Both the position numbers and the translations under genes were made by a program. Shown piece after piece: positions 5,621 to 14,029 of a stretch of DNA of 36,235 bases. The notes below the pieces were generated by a model. That model saw only the letters and a program-made list of their open reading frames with translations. It did no database searches and was not told where the DNA came from. This DNA comes from Bacteroidota bacterium (GTDB lineage Bacteria; Bacteroidota; Bacteroidia; Chitinophagales; Saprospiraceae), in NCBI GenBank assembly GCA_963169325.1, contig CAUJEY010000168.1, forward strand, positions 1 through 36,235, given 5' to 3'. Each line of letters opens with the position of its first letter. Position 1 is the first letter of the stretch.

Positions 5621-7816
5621 TCACAGTCCTAGCTCCAACTGGTTTTTGACCAAATGATAATACGGCCCCCGATTGTATGTCAGCTCATCGTGGGTGCCCT
5701 GCTCCACAACTTCACCTTTTTCCAACACCACAATATTGTCGGCATTCCGCACGGTGCTCAGGCGATGCGCTACGACAATAACGGTCTTATTTCGAAAAAC
5801 ATGCTCCAGGTTGTGCATGATAACCCGCTCATTATAGGCATCGAGGGCGTTGGTTGCTTCGTCAAAAAAGATATAGTTCGGATTTTTATACACGGCACGG
5901 GCGATCAGAATGCGTTGTTTTTGCCCCTGGCTAAGGCCCACACCGTCCTGCCCGATTTTGGTATTATAACCTAATGGCAACGATTCGATAAAAGTTTGAA
6001 TATTGGCCACCTTGGCAGCATAAAGCAAACGACGCCGGTCGATGTTTTCTTCGCCGAGTGAAATATTTCGTGCAATGGATTCGGAGAAGATAAAACCGTC
6101 CTGCATCACCACGCCGCAATGGCTACGCCACAGTTTGTGATCGATATTGGCCAGATTAATATCGCCGAGCCGGACACTACCTTCCGTGGGGACATAAAAA
6201 TTGAGTAATAGCTTGACAAGTGTCGTTTTGCCACTGCCACTGCTGCCTACGATAGCCGTTACCTTGCCTTCGGGAAAAGTCAAACCTACATTGTGCAGTA
6301 CCCAGGGATCATGCGGGCCGCCGTACCGAAACGACATATTCTCCAGCACCAGGTCGCCCTTAGAAGGCAATACGGTCACTTTGGCGTGATCGACGGGTTC
6401 TTCATCTGGCTTCTGGTGGATTTCATTCATGCGCTCCAGGCTGATCTTGGCTTCCTGCGCAGCCAAGATAAATTGTACCAGCGATTCCAGCGGTGCATTC
6501 ATGTGGCCGATGATATATTGCACGGCCAGCATCATACCCAGGGTCATATCGCCATGAATAACAGCCGTGGCAGCAGTCACGGAGATCAGGATGTTTTTGC
6601 CTTCATTGATAAATGCGGCGCCGGCTCTTTGCATTTGGTCCGTAGCCAGATAGTCAACATTGACCCGAAATAATTTCGCCTGAATCCGCTCCCAGGCCCA
6701 CCTTTTCTGGCGTTCGGCGTTATGCAGTTTGATTTCCTGCATTCCGTTTACCAGTTGGATCAGCGCATTTTGGTTGTCAGCCATTTGTTCGAACCGTCGG
6801 TAATCCAGCGCCCGACGTTGTTGTAGAAAGACCCCAACCCAACCAAAGTATAGCAGGGCAGCAACAAAAAATATGGCAAAAATCCAGACGTTGTAAAAAA
6901 GGAGTACCAGTCCGAATACGCCCAAACTGACCACCGAAAAAAGCGTGGTTAGGGAGGAGGAGGTCAGAAACCGTTCCACCCGTTCATTGTCGTATATGCG
7001 CTGGAGCAGGTCTCCTGTCATTTTGGAGTCGAAAAAAGCCATTGGTAAGCGCATCAATTTGATCAGAAAGTCCGAAACCAAATTGATGTTTACCCGCGAG
7101 CCGATATGTAGCAGTATCCAGCCCCGGATAAACTCTACCGCCACCTGGCTCAGGAAAAGCATGCCTTGGGCGGCCAGTATCAGGTACACAAAACTGAGGT
7201 CGTTCAGTTGTACCCCTTTATCCACCAGGGCCTGCATCAGGAAGGGGAACACCAGCTGAACGGCACTGCCCAAAATCAATCCCAGCATCAGCTGCCAGAT
7301 CAGGCGTTTGTGCGGTACCAGGTATTGTCGAAGGATGCCCAAGCCTGCCCGGTTGGTTGTTTCACCTTCCCGCTGAAAAAATTCGGGCGCCGTTTCCAGC
7401 AGGAGCAGGATTCCCTGCGGCTCGGTATTGTACACATCGCTGATCCAGCCATCCAGAAATTCCTGTTCGGTCAATTGTTCTTTCCCGACCGCCGGATTGG
7501 CCACGTATACCTTCCCGTTGGCAATTTTATACACCACCAGGAAGTGATTCTGCTTCCAGTGGGCAATACAGGGCAGGGGAAGTTCTGATTGTAAACGGCT
7601 GAATCCCGCCTTGACGCCCAAAGTGCGAAAGCCTACTTTTTCGGCAGCATCGGCAATACCCATCAGCGAAACCCCTTCGCGATCCAGGTAGGATATTTCC
7701 CGCAAATATTCGAGGGAATAATGTCGCCCGTGGTACCGGGCTATCATACGAAGACAGGTAGCGCCGCAGTCCGATGCGTCGAGTTGTTTGTAAAATGGGA
7801 AACTGTCAGCCAGCAT
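5621..7816 (-). CDS. Peptidase-domain (C39) ABC exporter
   Basis: The 731-residue protein has an N-terminal C39 cysteine peptidase (residues 1-130), a six-helix ABC membrane domain (about 170-450) and a nucleotide-binding domain. The peptidase shows Gln11, Cys17 (ASDCGATC) and His91 (NHFLVVY). The third catalytic position, normally Asp in a DPA motif, is Asn107 (ANPAVG), at the usual 16-residue distance from His. The ATPase is intact: Walker A GSSGSGKTT near 525, signature LSQGQKQR, Walker B FFDEATNALD and the H-loop AHRLS. The family cuts leader peptides after a double Gly and exports the peptide. The HlyD partner follows directly. No precursor with a recognisable double-Gly leader was found nearby. 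Confidence 0.92.
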   Translation of the reverse strand: MLADSFPFYKQLDASDCGATCLRMIARYHGRHYSLEYLREISYLDREGVSLMGIADAAEKVGFRTLGVKAGFSRLQSELPLPCIAHWKQNHFLVVYKIANGKVYVANPAVGKEQLTEQEFLDGWISDVYNTEPQGILLLLETAPEFFQREGETTNRAGLGILRQYLVPHKRLIWQLMLGLILGSAVQLVFPFLMQALVDKGVQLNDLSFVYLILAAQGMLFLSQVAVEFIRGWILLHIGSRVNINLVSDFLIKLMRLPMAFFDSKMTGDLLQRIYDNERVERFLTSSSLTTLFSVVSLGVFGLVLLFYNVWIFAIFFVAALLYFGWVGVFLQQRRALDYRRFEQMADNQNALIQLVNGMQEIKLHNAERQKRWAWERIQAKLFRVNVDYLATDQMQRAGAAFINEGKNILISVTAATAVIHGDMTLGMMLAVQYIIGHMNAPLESLVQFILAAQEAKISLERMNEIHQKPDEEPVDHAKVTVLPSKGDLVLENMSFRYGGPHDPWVLHNVGLTFPEGKVTAIVGSSGSGKTTLVKLLLNFYVPTEGSVRLGDINLANIDHKLWRSHCGVVMQDGFIFSESIARNISLGEENIDRRRLLYAAKVANIQTFIESLPLGYNTKIGQDGVGLSQGQKQRILIARAVYKNPNYIFFDEATNALDAYNERVIMHNLEHVFRNKTVIVVAHRLSTVRNADNIVVLEKGEVVEQGTHDELTYNRGPYYHLVKNQLELGL

Positions 7817-7844
7817 GTCGAGTAGTCAAAACGTTTACTAAACG

Positions 7845-7852
7845 CAAAACTA
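7845..7852 (-). promoter_or_regulatory. Candidate -7 element for the C39 exporter gene
   Basis: The minus strand reads TAGTTTTG, an exact TAnnTTTG match. Transcription would begin near 7838, about 22 bases before the ATG at 7816. No TTG element is found at the expected upstream spacing. The exporter may alternatively be read from further upstream, with the SGNH genes. Confidence 0.35.
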
Positions 7853-7938
7853 CTTGTTTTGGCTTTTTTTTACCTAAAAAAATCTGAAAATCAGGCGATT
7901 GGAATGTGTTAGTTGTTCAAAACGCCAAGTGAACCTGC

Positions 7939-9237
7939 TTAATCCACATGATTGTGCACAAAGTCATTATACGCCCGAATCAGCGACTGGTAAAATAATT
8001 TGCCCTGCACCGCATAGCCCAATTTGGAATAATGCACCGAATCGGACGACATCAACCCGGACGATTTCCAATGCTGTGCAGATTTTTCGCCGCCGGAAAG
8101 TTGGAATAAATCCCAAACTGCATAGTTTTTGTCCCGGGCAAATTGACTGATCACTTCGCTGATTTGATTCATGTAAGGGTTGAACCCGCGTCCTTTCAGG
8201 TAAGAGTCGGCCGGTGTGGTAAACAAAAAATAGGCATTCGGCGCGTATTGCCGGAGTTGGCTCACCAAGCCGTCGATCTGCTGGTACAGCGAACGGACGC
8301 TTTGTTTGCCCTGCGCCTCGTTGGTTCCAAAGGACAATATAATCAGGTCCGGATTGACGTCGGCCAGTTCCCGCGCGAAAAAACGGGCCCGGGCGAAATC
8401 GGAAAATTTTCCGCCGTTGACGCCGATAGAATGATATACGACACCGGAACGTTCATTTTCCAGCATCACGCCGTCGATAGCGAGTGTTCCTTTGGACTGT
8501 TTATCCCGACGTTTATAAACAAGGCTGGCCTGGGCTACCGGCCGGTCGAAATAATAAGCTTTAAAAAACTCGTCCTGAAGAAACAGCACGGCATCCTGTT
8601 TGGTCACTTCATCATGCACGAGGAAGTCAAATGCGTCGTCGTCGCGGCGGTGAAAAATGGTCATTTTCGTAAACAGGCGCGTTTCAGAGGTGGAGGTATC
8701 GCGCAGCCGAAAGGTCAGTTGCCCTTCCGGCTGAGGCGTTTCCAGCAAAAAACCACTGATGCCATAAGGAGTGGCTTCGTCTAAATCGCGCTGGCAGTTG
8801 GAGCCGCTCCACCGTACATCCGATTCGACCAGATAATCTTTCGGGCCGTTCGTTCCGGCGAGTTTGTAAGGAAAAATCAAGCCGCGGCCGGCATCGCCAA
8901 AGGCATTTTGCAGGCGCGCGCGCACCTCGTGGGTGAGGAAATTTCCTAAAATATGCGAATCACCGATATGTACGATGGTGATCCGCTGCCCGCCTTCCGT
9001 GCGTTGCCGGTAAAGTTTTTGAAACAACGGCTCCAGATAGTCCCGGTTTACAATATCATTTTCATCCTGCCGCAGAAAAGGATATCCTGTGGTATCCTGG
9101 TCGGTAATTTCGACCTGGGGTGGCTGAAATTGGGATTGACACTGACTGACGATCAGACTAAAGGTCAAAATCGCCATTGTCCGCAAATAAAAGGTTCGTT
9201 TGAGCAACAGAACTGCCGGGGGGCTTGATTTGCGCAT
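7939..9237 (-). CDS. SGNH/GDSL-type hydrolase, exported (copy 2)
   Basis: The product (432 residues from the ATG at 9237) has an N-terminal hydrophobic segment (AILTFSLIVSQ, about residues 21-31) for export. The SGNH fold follows: block I VHIGDSHILGNF with the nucleophile Ser, block III LSFGTNEAQ (Asn), and block V DSVHYSKLG (Asp-x-x-His). About 150 residues of beta-rich sequence are inserted between blocks I and III, as in Bacteroidota SGNH proteins related to sugar O-acetylation or deacetylation. It follows a second, divergent SGNH gene on the same strand. Such pairs often sit beside an MBOAT acyltransferase, which is absent here. The substrate is unknown. Confidence 0.82.
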   Translation of the reverse strand: MRKSSPPAVLLLKRTFYLRTMAILTFSLIVSQCQSQFQPPQVEITDQDTTGYPFLRQDENDIVNRDYLEPLFQKLYRQRTEGGQRITIVHIGDSHILGNFLTHEVRARLQNAFGDAGRGLIFPYKLAGTNGPKDYLVESDVRWSGSNCQRDLDEATPYGISGFLLETPQPEGQLTFRLRDTSTSETRLFTKMTIFHRRDDDAFDFLVHDEVTKQDAVLFLQDEFFKAYYFDRPVAQASLVYKRRDKQSKGTLAIDGVMLENERSGVVYHSIGVNGGKFSDFARARFFARELADVNPDLIILSFGTNEAQGKQSVRSLYQQIDGLVSQLRQYAPNAYFLFTTPADSYLKGRGFNPYMNQISEVISQFARDKNYAVWDLFQLSGGEKSAQHWKSSGLMSSDSVHYSKLGYAVQGKLFYQSLIRAYNDFVHNHVD

Positions 9238-9340
9238 GAAGCTGTGTTTCGTTATTTTTGTTAAAATAGAAAAAGGGTTTGGCACATCGGGAGCGAAATT
9301 ATCCAAATAAACCAGTTTGCCAAAACCGCCCGGTCAAAAT

Positions 9341-10756
9341 TCACCGGGAAGGCGTGTTATTGTTTGTTTGCCGGTAGCGGACCTGGGCATCCAGGAACAG
9401 CCGCGCAAACATATACCCCATCACTTTACCGCCCTCGTGGGTAAGGTGGGTGTAATCTTTGTTTGCCAGTGCGGGGCGCTGATCGGCGAAACGTACCATC
9501 GTGCCGGCGCCGCCCATTCCGTGGTACAAGTCGTAAAATAAAAAACCGTGTTGGCGCGCCAGGTCGCGTTGCATGGCCGTAATAGCAGGCACGCTGGGCA
9601 GGGTGGCCAACTCGCCGTTTATCTTGCCGGCCCGGTCGGCGACGCTGATGATCAGTACCGGCTTTCCCGGGAAACAACGGCGTATATGGGCGAAGGTCTG
9701 ATCCAGTTCGGCGCGATACCAGCGAATATTGTCCATTTTGGGCGTTACGGCGTTGAGTCCGAGTTGCACCACGATGAGATCGTATTGTTGAAAGGCGTCA
9801 AATTGCCGGGCAAGCGCCGGTGTTATCAGTTTCAGCCGGCCGCCGGTATTACCGCGAACGGAGAAATTATCGAGATAAACCCCCGGTCCGCTTTCCAGCG
9901 ACGCCCCGTAAAGCAATAAACTGCTGTCCGGCGTATCAAATCTGAAGGCTACGGCACGCATGGAAGATTGATTCCAACGCCATTCACTCAGTTGGCCAGG
10001 CTTTGCAGGTAGCGTATCCGGTAGCGGCGGTGCATTGTCCGTTTGCCAAACAAAAGGCACGTCGTTGTCCGACTGGTAAAAAAGCCTGAACTGGCTCCAG
10101 CGACTGGTATGATGAAAATAATCGGCCCCTTCGTAATGGACAAATGCGGACGGCGCGGGCCGGTATACGAATCCGTTGATGCCAAAGGGCTGTCCGTCGG
10201 TGTGGTTTTTTACAATAGAAAACGTGTTCCACTTTTCATACCGGTGTACCAGCGTGCGCTTGAAGCGCGCCACTTCTGACGTAATGGGGACATAACCTAC
10301 ACCGTTGCCGCCCCAAACGGTTTGCAGGGTATCCCGCAGGTCGCCCAACAAAATGTCGCCCTCCACAAATGAATCTCCGAAAAAAGCGACACGAACGGTG
10401 CGGCGTTGGGTGCGAATTTCTTCGACGGCCTTAAAAAAAGAACTTAGTCCCGTTTGCTCCGGCGTATAATCTTCAAAAATTTGCCCAAACAAGGCGGAAT
10501 CTACCGCAGGAATCAGGCCCAAACTGTCGAGCCCGGTGCTGTCGGAAACTACGGCCATTGTATCCGTTTGCATGGCAAGCGAATCGACGACCGGGGCGAT
10601 AGGTTGTGGTGTATTCTTGCGTATATCGGCAAAAATATCCATTTTCCGGAGTGGAAACCCCGCTATCGTGAGACCCTCCTGCAGGAGCGACAAGCCCGTC
10701 AGCAACACCAGCATCAGGACTGCAAGGCCTAAAGTTTGACCAAGATAGTTTTTCAT
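9341..10756 (-). CDS. SGNH/GDSL-type hydrolase, membrane-anchored (copy 1)
   Basis: The product (471 residues from the ATG at 10756) has a signal anchor at about residues 8-26. A Ser/Thr/Asp-rich linker follows, then an SGNH domain with block I VAFFGDSFVEGD, a Gly/Asn segment (WGGNGVGY), block III VVQLGLNAV and block V DYTHLTHEG (Asp-x-x-His). It is clearly related in layout to the downstream SGNH protein, though the sequences are divergent. Periplasmic esterase or acyl-transfer activity on a polysaccharide is the likely role by family. The stop lies 103 bases before the next SGNH gene, and a small CCCGGT/ACCGGG hairpin (9329-9348) overlaps the stop. Confidence 0.82.
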   Translation of the reverse strand: MKNYLGQTLGLAVLMLVLLTGLSLLQEGLTIAGFPLRKMDIFADIRKNTPQPIAPVVDSLAMQTDTMAVVSDSTGLDSLGLIPAVDSALFGQIFEDYTPEQTGLSSFFKAVEEIRTQRRTVRVAFFGDSFVEGDILLGDLRDTLQTVWGGNGVGYVPITSEVARFKRTLVHRYEKWNTFSIVKNHTDGQPFGINGFVYRPAPSAFVHYEGADYFHHTSRWSQFRLFYQSDNDVPFVWQTDNAPPLPDTLPAKPGQLSEWRWNQSSMRAVAFRFDTPDSSLLLYGASLESGPGVYLDNFSVRGNTGGRLKLITPALARQFDAFQQYDLIVVQLGLNAVTPKMDNIRWYRAELDQTFAHIRRCFPGKPVLIISVADRAGKINGELATLPSVPAITAMQRDLARQHGFLFYDLYHGMGGAGTMVRFADQRPALANKDYTHLTHEGGKVMGYMFARLFLDAQVRYRQTNNNTPSR

Positions 10757-10762
10757 GCGGCG

Positions 10763-10770
10763 CAAAGGTA
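10763..10770 (-). promoter_or_regulatory. Candidate -7 element for the SGNH gene cluster
   Basis: The minus strand reads TACCTTTG, an exact TAnnTTTG match, seven bases from the ATG at 10756. The transcript would be nearly leaderless. No TTG is found 19-21 bases upstream. Moderate to weak support. Confidence 0.3.
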
Positions 10771-10808
10771 ATCAGCTACGGCGGATTACGCCTTCCTGCG
10801 GAAGTCTC

Positions 10809-10816
10809 TATATTTG
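10809..10816 (+). promoter_or_regulatory. Candidate -7 element for acs
   Basis: TATATTTG matches TAnnTTTG exactly. Transcription would start near 10823, about 17 bases before the ATG at 10840. The expected TTG is replaced by TTA at 10786-10788. It is back to back with the SGNH cluster promoter. Confidence 0.4.
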
Positions 10817-10839
10817 CCGTCGAACAACTTGCCGAGTTT

Positions 10840-12744
10840 ATGACAACACAAATTACATCTTTTGAGCAATATCAATCCGAATACGCCCGCAGCGTAGCCG
10901 ATCCGGAAGGATTCTGGGCAGAACAAGCCAATACGTTTCAGTGGCGCAAGCCATGGCGGCAGGTCCTGAAATGGAATTTTCGCGAACCGAACGTAAAATG
11001 GTTTGTCGGCGGCCGGCTAAATATTACAGAGAACTGCCTGGACCGCCACCTGTCTACCCGTGGCAAACAAGTCGCGATGATCTGGGAACCGAACGATCCC
11101 AAACGTAAGCCGCGCAAAATCACCTACAAACAACTGTACGGAATGGTTTGCCAGTTTGCCAATGCCCTGAAGGCGCAGGGTGTAAAAAAAGGCGACCGGA
11201 TTTGTATTTATATGCCGATGACGCCTGAACTGGCTGTTGCGGTACTGGCTTGTGCCCGTATTGGGGCCGTTCACTCGGTCGTATTTGCCGGCTTCAGCGC
11301 CGTCTCCATCGCCGATCGTATCAAGGATGCGCAGGCTTCTGTGGTCATCACCGCCGATTATAATTCAAGAGGACCTAAAAATATTCCGGTAAAACAGGTC
11401 GTCGACGAAGCATTAACATTGGGGTGCGATTCCGTCAAACATGTGATCGTACATCAGAACACCGGCGATCCGGTGATCATGCAGGAGGGGCGCGATATCT
11501 GGTGGCATGAGGCTGTAAAGGGCAAGCGCAAAAGTTGTAAAGCTACGGTCGTAGACAGTGAGGACTTGTTGTTTATTTTATACACGTCGGGTTCCACCGG
11601 CAAGCCCAAAGGGGTGGTACATACACATGGCGGATACATGGTGTATTCGGAGTATTCGTTCCGCAATGTTTTCCAGTATCAGGAGGGCGAAGTGTACTGG
11701 TGTACTGCCGATATCGGCTGGATTACCGGCCACTCTTATATCGTGTACGGCCCCTTGTTAGCCGGCGCCACCACCCTGATGTTTGAAGGCATTCCGACTT
11801 ATCCCGACGCCGGCCGCTTTTGGGATGTGATACAGCGCCACAAAGTCAATATTTTTTACACGGCGCCCACTGCGATTCGCGCATTGATGGCAGCCGGAGA
11901 CCAATATATTAAAAACCGGCGCATGCCTTCGCTGCGGGTATTGGGCACCGTTGGAGAACCCATCAATGAGGAAGCTTGGCACTGGTACGATGAACGGGTG
12001 GGCAAAAAACGCTGTCCGATCGTGGATACCTGGTGGCAAACCGAAACGGGCGGCATTATGATTACGTCTCTGGCCGGCGTAACACCGGTGAAACCGTGTT
12101 ATGCTACCCTGCCTTTGCCGGGTATTCAACCCTGTCTGGTGGATGCCAACGGGAAAGAATTCGAGGATAATGAAATGGAGGGCATGTTATGTGTCAAATA
12201 TCCCTGGCCCTCTATGCTCCGAACGACCTATGGGGACCATGAGCGATGCAGGCAGACGTATTTCGCTACTTTTAAAGATAAATATTTTACCGGCGACGGC
12301 GCCCGGCGCGATGTAAACGGTTTTTACCGGATCATTGGTCGTGTCGACGATGTGATCAACGTATCCGGCCACCGCATCGGTACGGCAGAAGTCGAAGATG
12401 CCATCAACAAAGCGCCCCGGGTAGTGGAGTCGGCCGTGGTGGGGTATCCGCACGATATTAAAGGACAGGGCATTTATGCCTATATTATTACTTCGGGACC
12501 GATAGCTGATGTCGCCGGATTTAAAAAAGACGTATTTGATACCGTAAGCAGAGAAATCGGCCCGATTGCCAAACCCGACAAAATTCAAATTGTGCCGGGG
12601 CTTCCCAAAACCCGGTCGGGCAAAATTATGCGCCGAATCTTGCGGAAAATTGCAGAAGGAGATACCTCAAACCTCGGAGATACCAGCACCTTGCTCAACC
12701 CGGAAGTGGTGGATGAAATTAAACTTGGGGCAGGAAAAGTTTGA
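10840..12744 (+). CDS. acs: Acetyl-CoA synthetase (AMP-forming)
   Basis: The 634-residue enzyme activates acetate to acetyl-CoA through acetyl-AMP in the cytoplasm. It carries the adenylate-forming motifs in order: the P-loop-like YTSGSTGKPKG near residue 248, WWQTETGG near 398 (the Trp that limits the acyl pocket to acetate), the hinge and GRVDDVINVSGHRIGT region, and PKTRSGKIMRR with Lys595. In known Acs enzymes that Lys is the catalytic residue controlled by acetylation. Length and colinearity with the family are complete. The downstream DUF4212/ActP pair would bring acetate into the cell. The stop codon TGA is itself part of the first word of a repeat array. Confidence 0.96.
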   Translation: MTTQITSFEQYQSEYARSVADPEGFWAEQANTFQWRKPWRQVLKWNFREPNVKWFVGGRLNITENCLDRHLSTRGKQVAMIWEPNDPKRKPRKITYKQLYGMVCQFANALKAQGVKKGDRICIYMPMTPELAVAVLACARIGAVHSVVFAGFSAVSIADRIKDAQASVVITADYNSRGPKNIPVKQVVDEALTLGCDSVKHVIVHQNTGDPVIMQEGRDIWWHEAVKGKRKSCKATVVDSEDLLFILYTSGSTGKPKGVVHTHGGYMVYSEYSFRNVFQYQEGEVYWCTADIGWITGHSYIVYGPLLAGATTLMFEGIPTYPDAGRFWDVIQRHKVNIFYTAPTAIRALMAAGDQYIKNRRMPSLRVLGTVGEPINEEAWHWYDERVGKKRCPIVDTWWQTETGGIMITSLAGVTPVKPCYATLPLPGIQPCLVDANGKEFEDNEMEGMLCVKYPWPSMLRTTYGDHERCRQTYFATFKDKYFTGDGARRDVNGFYRIIGRVDDVINVSGHRIGTAEVEDAINKAPRVVESAVVGYPHDIKGQGIYAYIITSGPIADVAGFKKDVFDTVSREIGPIAKPDKIQIVPGLPKTRSGKIMRRILRKIAEGDTSNLGDTSTLLNPEVVDEIKLGAGKV

Positions 12745-12873
12745 AGGTTTCTGGTTTGAAAGTTTGAAGGTTTCTGGTTTGAAGGTTTGAAAGTATCTGG
12801 GTAATCAATTGACCTCTAATCATCTACACTCTAACCAGAAACCTTCAAACCAGGAACCCTCAAACCTTCAAAC
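12739..12873. repeat. GTTTGAAG/GTTTCTG word array with inverted copy after acs
   Basis: Bases 12739-12800 are built from 8-base GTTTGAAG-type words and 7-base GTTTCTG-type words in alternation. Bases 12833-12873 hold the reverse complement of the same words. The 32-base middle is unrelated. The two arms can pair over 30-40 bases. The array begins inside the last codons of acs and probably ends its mRNA in a long imperfect hairpin. Confidence 0.85.
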
Positions 12874-13180
12874 CCATTTCAGAAAAAATACCCGCCACAT
12901 TTTTCAACGGGCGGGTATGACATCCTTCTAAAAAACCTTCTTGCTGTATATCTGTCAACAAAATGGGTTAGTTCGAAACGGAGCGCACCAGATTTGGCCG
13001 ATCGTTTGCCCCGGAAACCAATTCTTCCAGGCGTGATTAATCTCCTGCGTAGAAAAGAAATAGACGTTTTTTTCAAATTGCCTCTTGATGAATTAAATAA
13101 AGCCACAATGGGCACAGGCATTTACCTGCCATTGGCCGGTATCGTCAGAGAGAAAATGAAAAACAGAGGAGAAGCGGGAA
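12874..13180. other. Gene-poor interval after acs
   Basis: No convincing gene is seen in these roughly 300 bases. A minus-strand frame (ATG at 13121 to a stop at 12879, 80 residues, Arg-rich) and a plus-strand frame (TTG at 12994 to 13218, 74 residues) both overlap other features and resemble no known family. The minus frame runs straight through a terminator hairpin. The interval may be the 3' untranslated region of the small minus-strand gene that ends at 13181, a decayed gene, or the site of a small RNA that ends at the terminator at 12889-12917. Confidence 0.4.
12889..12917 (-). terminator. Minus-strand intrinsic terminator
   Basis: TACCCGCC/GGCGGGTA forms an 8-bp stem with a 13-base loop and is followed, on the minus strand only, by a run of six T. 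It therefore ends a leftward transcript. The nearest recognised leftward gene stops about 270 bases upstream at 13181. Confidence 0.7.
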
Positions 13181-13516
13181 TTAAACCCGGTTCGGAGGAG
13201 GAGAAAAAATGGGAATGAAAGCCAGGTGCCGGACCTCATCATCCTTGATCAAATGGTCGGCGGCGGCATCTATTCCATAGCCTTCAGGGATGGGCGCTAC
13301 CAATAATCGTTCCGGATGGTAGTGGTTTTTAACTTCTTCTTCCAGCAGGGAAAAAGAATTTACAGGATTATTGTCTTCTTCCTGTTCCGCATTATTGGAG
13401 GATGCGGTCATGTAGTGCTGGACTTGCGGACAAAACAGTCGCACACCGTCATTCACCACCAAACACGTGGCGGCTAAAAACAACAGGGTACGAAAAAAGT
13501 GGCGCAAAAAAGTCAT
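13181..13516 (-). CDS. Small exported protein, unknown function
   Basis: The product (111 residues from the ATG at 13516; a TTG seven codons upstream is less likely) starts with a basic and hydrophobic stretch (MTFLRHFFRTLLFLAATCLV). This is a signal peptide or membrane anchor. An acidic middle and a C-terminus ending FIPIFSPPPNRV follow. Many small Bacteroidota exported proteins end in a similar hydrophobic plus PPP motif; I cannot assign this one to a named family. It lies opposite and between acs and the symporter genes. Its expression would separate acs from the DUF4212 transcript. Confidence 0.55.
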   Translation of the reverse strand: MTFLRHFFRTLLFLAATCLVVNDGVRLFCPQVQHYMTASSNNAEQEEDNNPVNSFSLLEEEVKNHYHPERLLVAPIPEGYGIDAAADHLIKDDEVRHLAFIPIFSPPPNRV

Positions 13517-13727
13517 AAGCAAGATTAGAAAACACAAATCTCGTATTTTGGTTGATGAACACGATGAAATTGCTGAAAAATTTCCTGGGTTAGCCGGAAA
13601 TTAACCACAGCCGCCGTTTATTTATCTTTCTCCGGGGGCGGACAACGCCTGAAATTTAGCGGCAATTCTGATTTTGCTGCTTACTTTGCCCGCCTTTTTT
13701 ATACACATAAACGCACTTGATATAGTC

Positions 13728-13982
13728 ATGGATAAAAGTCGCACGGAGTATTGGAGAAAAAACATAAGTTATCTGGCCATTTTGCTGGCTGTTTGGTTCC
13801 TTGTTTCGTATGGCTTCGGCATTTTGTTCGTCGACAGCCTGAATGCTATCCGCTTAGGCGGCTTTAAACTGGGTTTTTGGTTCGCTCAACAAGGCGCTAT
13901 CTACGTTTTTGTAATTATCATTTTTGTTTATGTCCGTTTAATGAACCGGCTTGATGAAGCATTCGACGTACATGAAAAATAA
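13728..13982 (+). CDS. DUF4212 small subunit of a sodium/solute symporter
   Basis: The 84-residue protein starts at the ATG at 13728. It has the DUF4212 pattern: an N-terminal YWRKNISYL motif, two membrane helices (about residues 14-36 and 48-70) joined by a short FKLGFWFAQQGA linker, and a cytoplasmic tail with RLMNRLDEAFD. DUF4212 genes are usually found directly before an ActP-like symporter gene, as here (47 bases apart), and the product is thought to be a partner subunit. A frame extending upstream to 13674 does not look coding. An imperfect -7 element (TTACTTTG, 13681-13688) lies upstream without a matching TTG. Confidence 0.88.
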   Translation: MDKSRTEYWRKNISYLAILLAVWFLVSYGFGILFVDSLNAIRLGGFKLGFWFAQQGAIYVFVIIIFVYVRLMNRLDEAFDVHEK

Positions 13983-14029
13983 CCCCTGAAAGCGGGAGCA
14001 ACCAACTTTTATCTTTAAACCATTCCACC

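Noticed and set aside
12994-13218. Plus-strand frame of 74 codons after acs
   Set aside because: It starts at TTG, overlaps the end of the opposing small gene and shows no recognisable domain. Kept only as part of the gene-poor interval.
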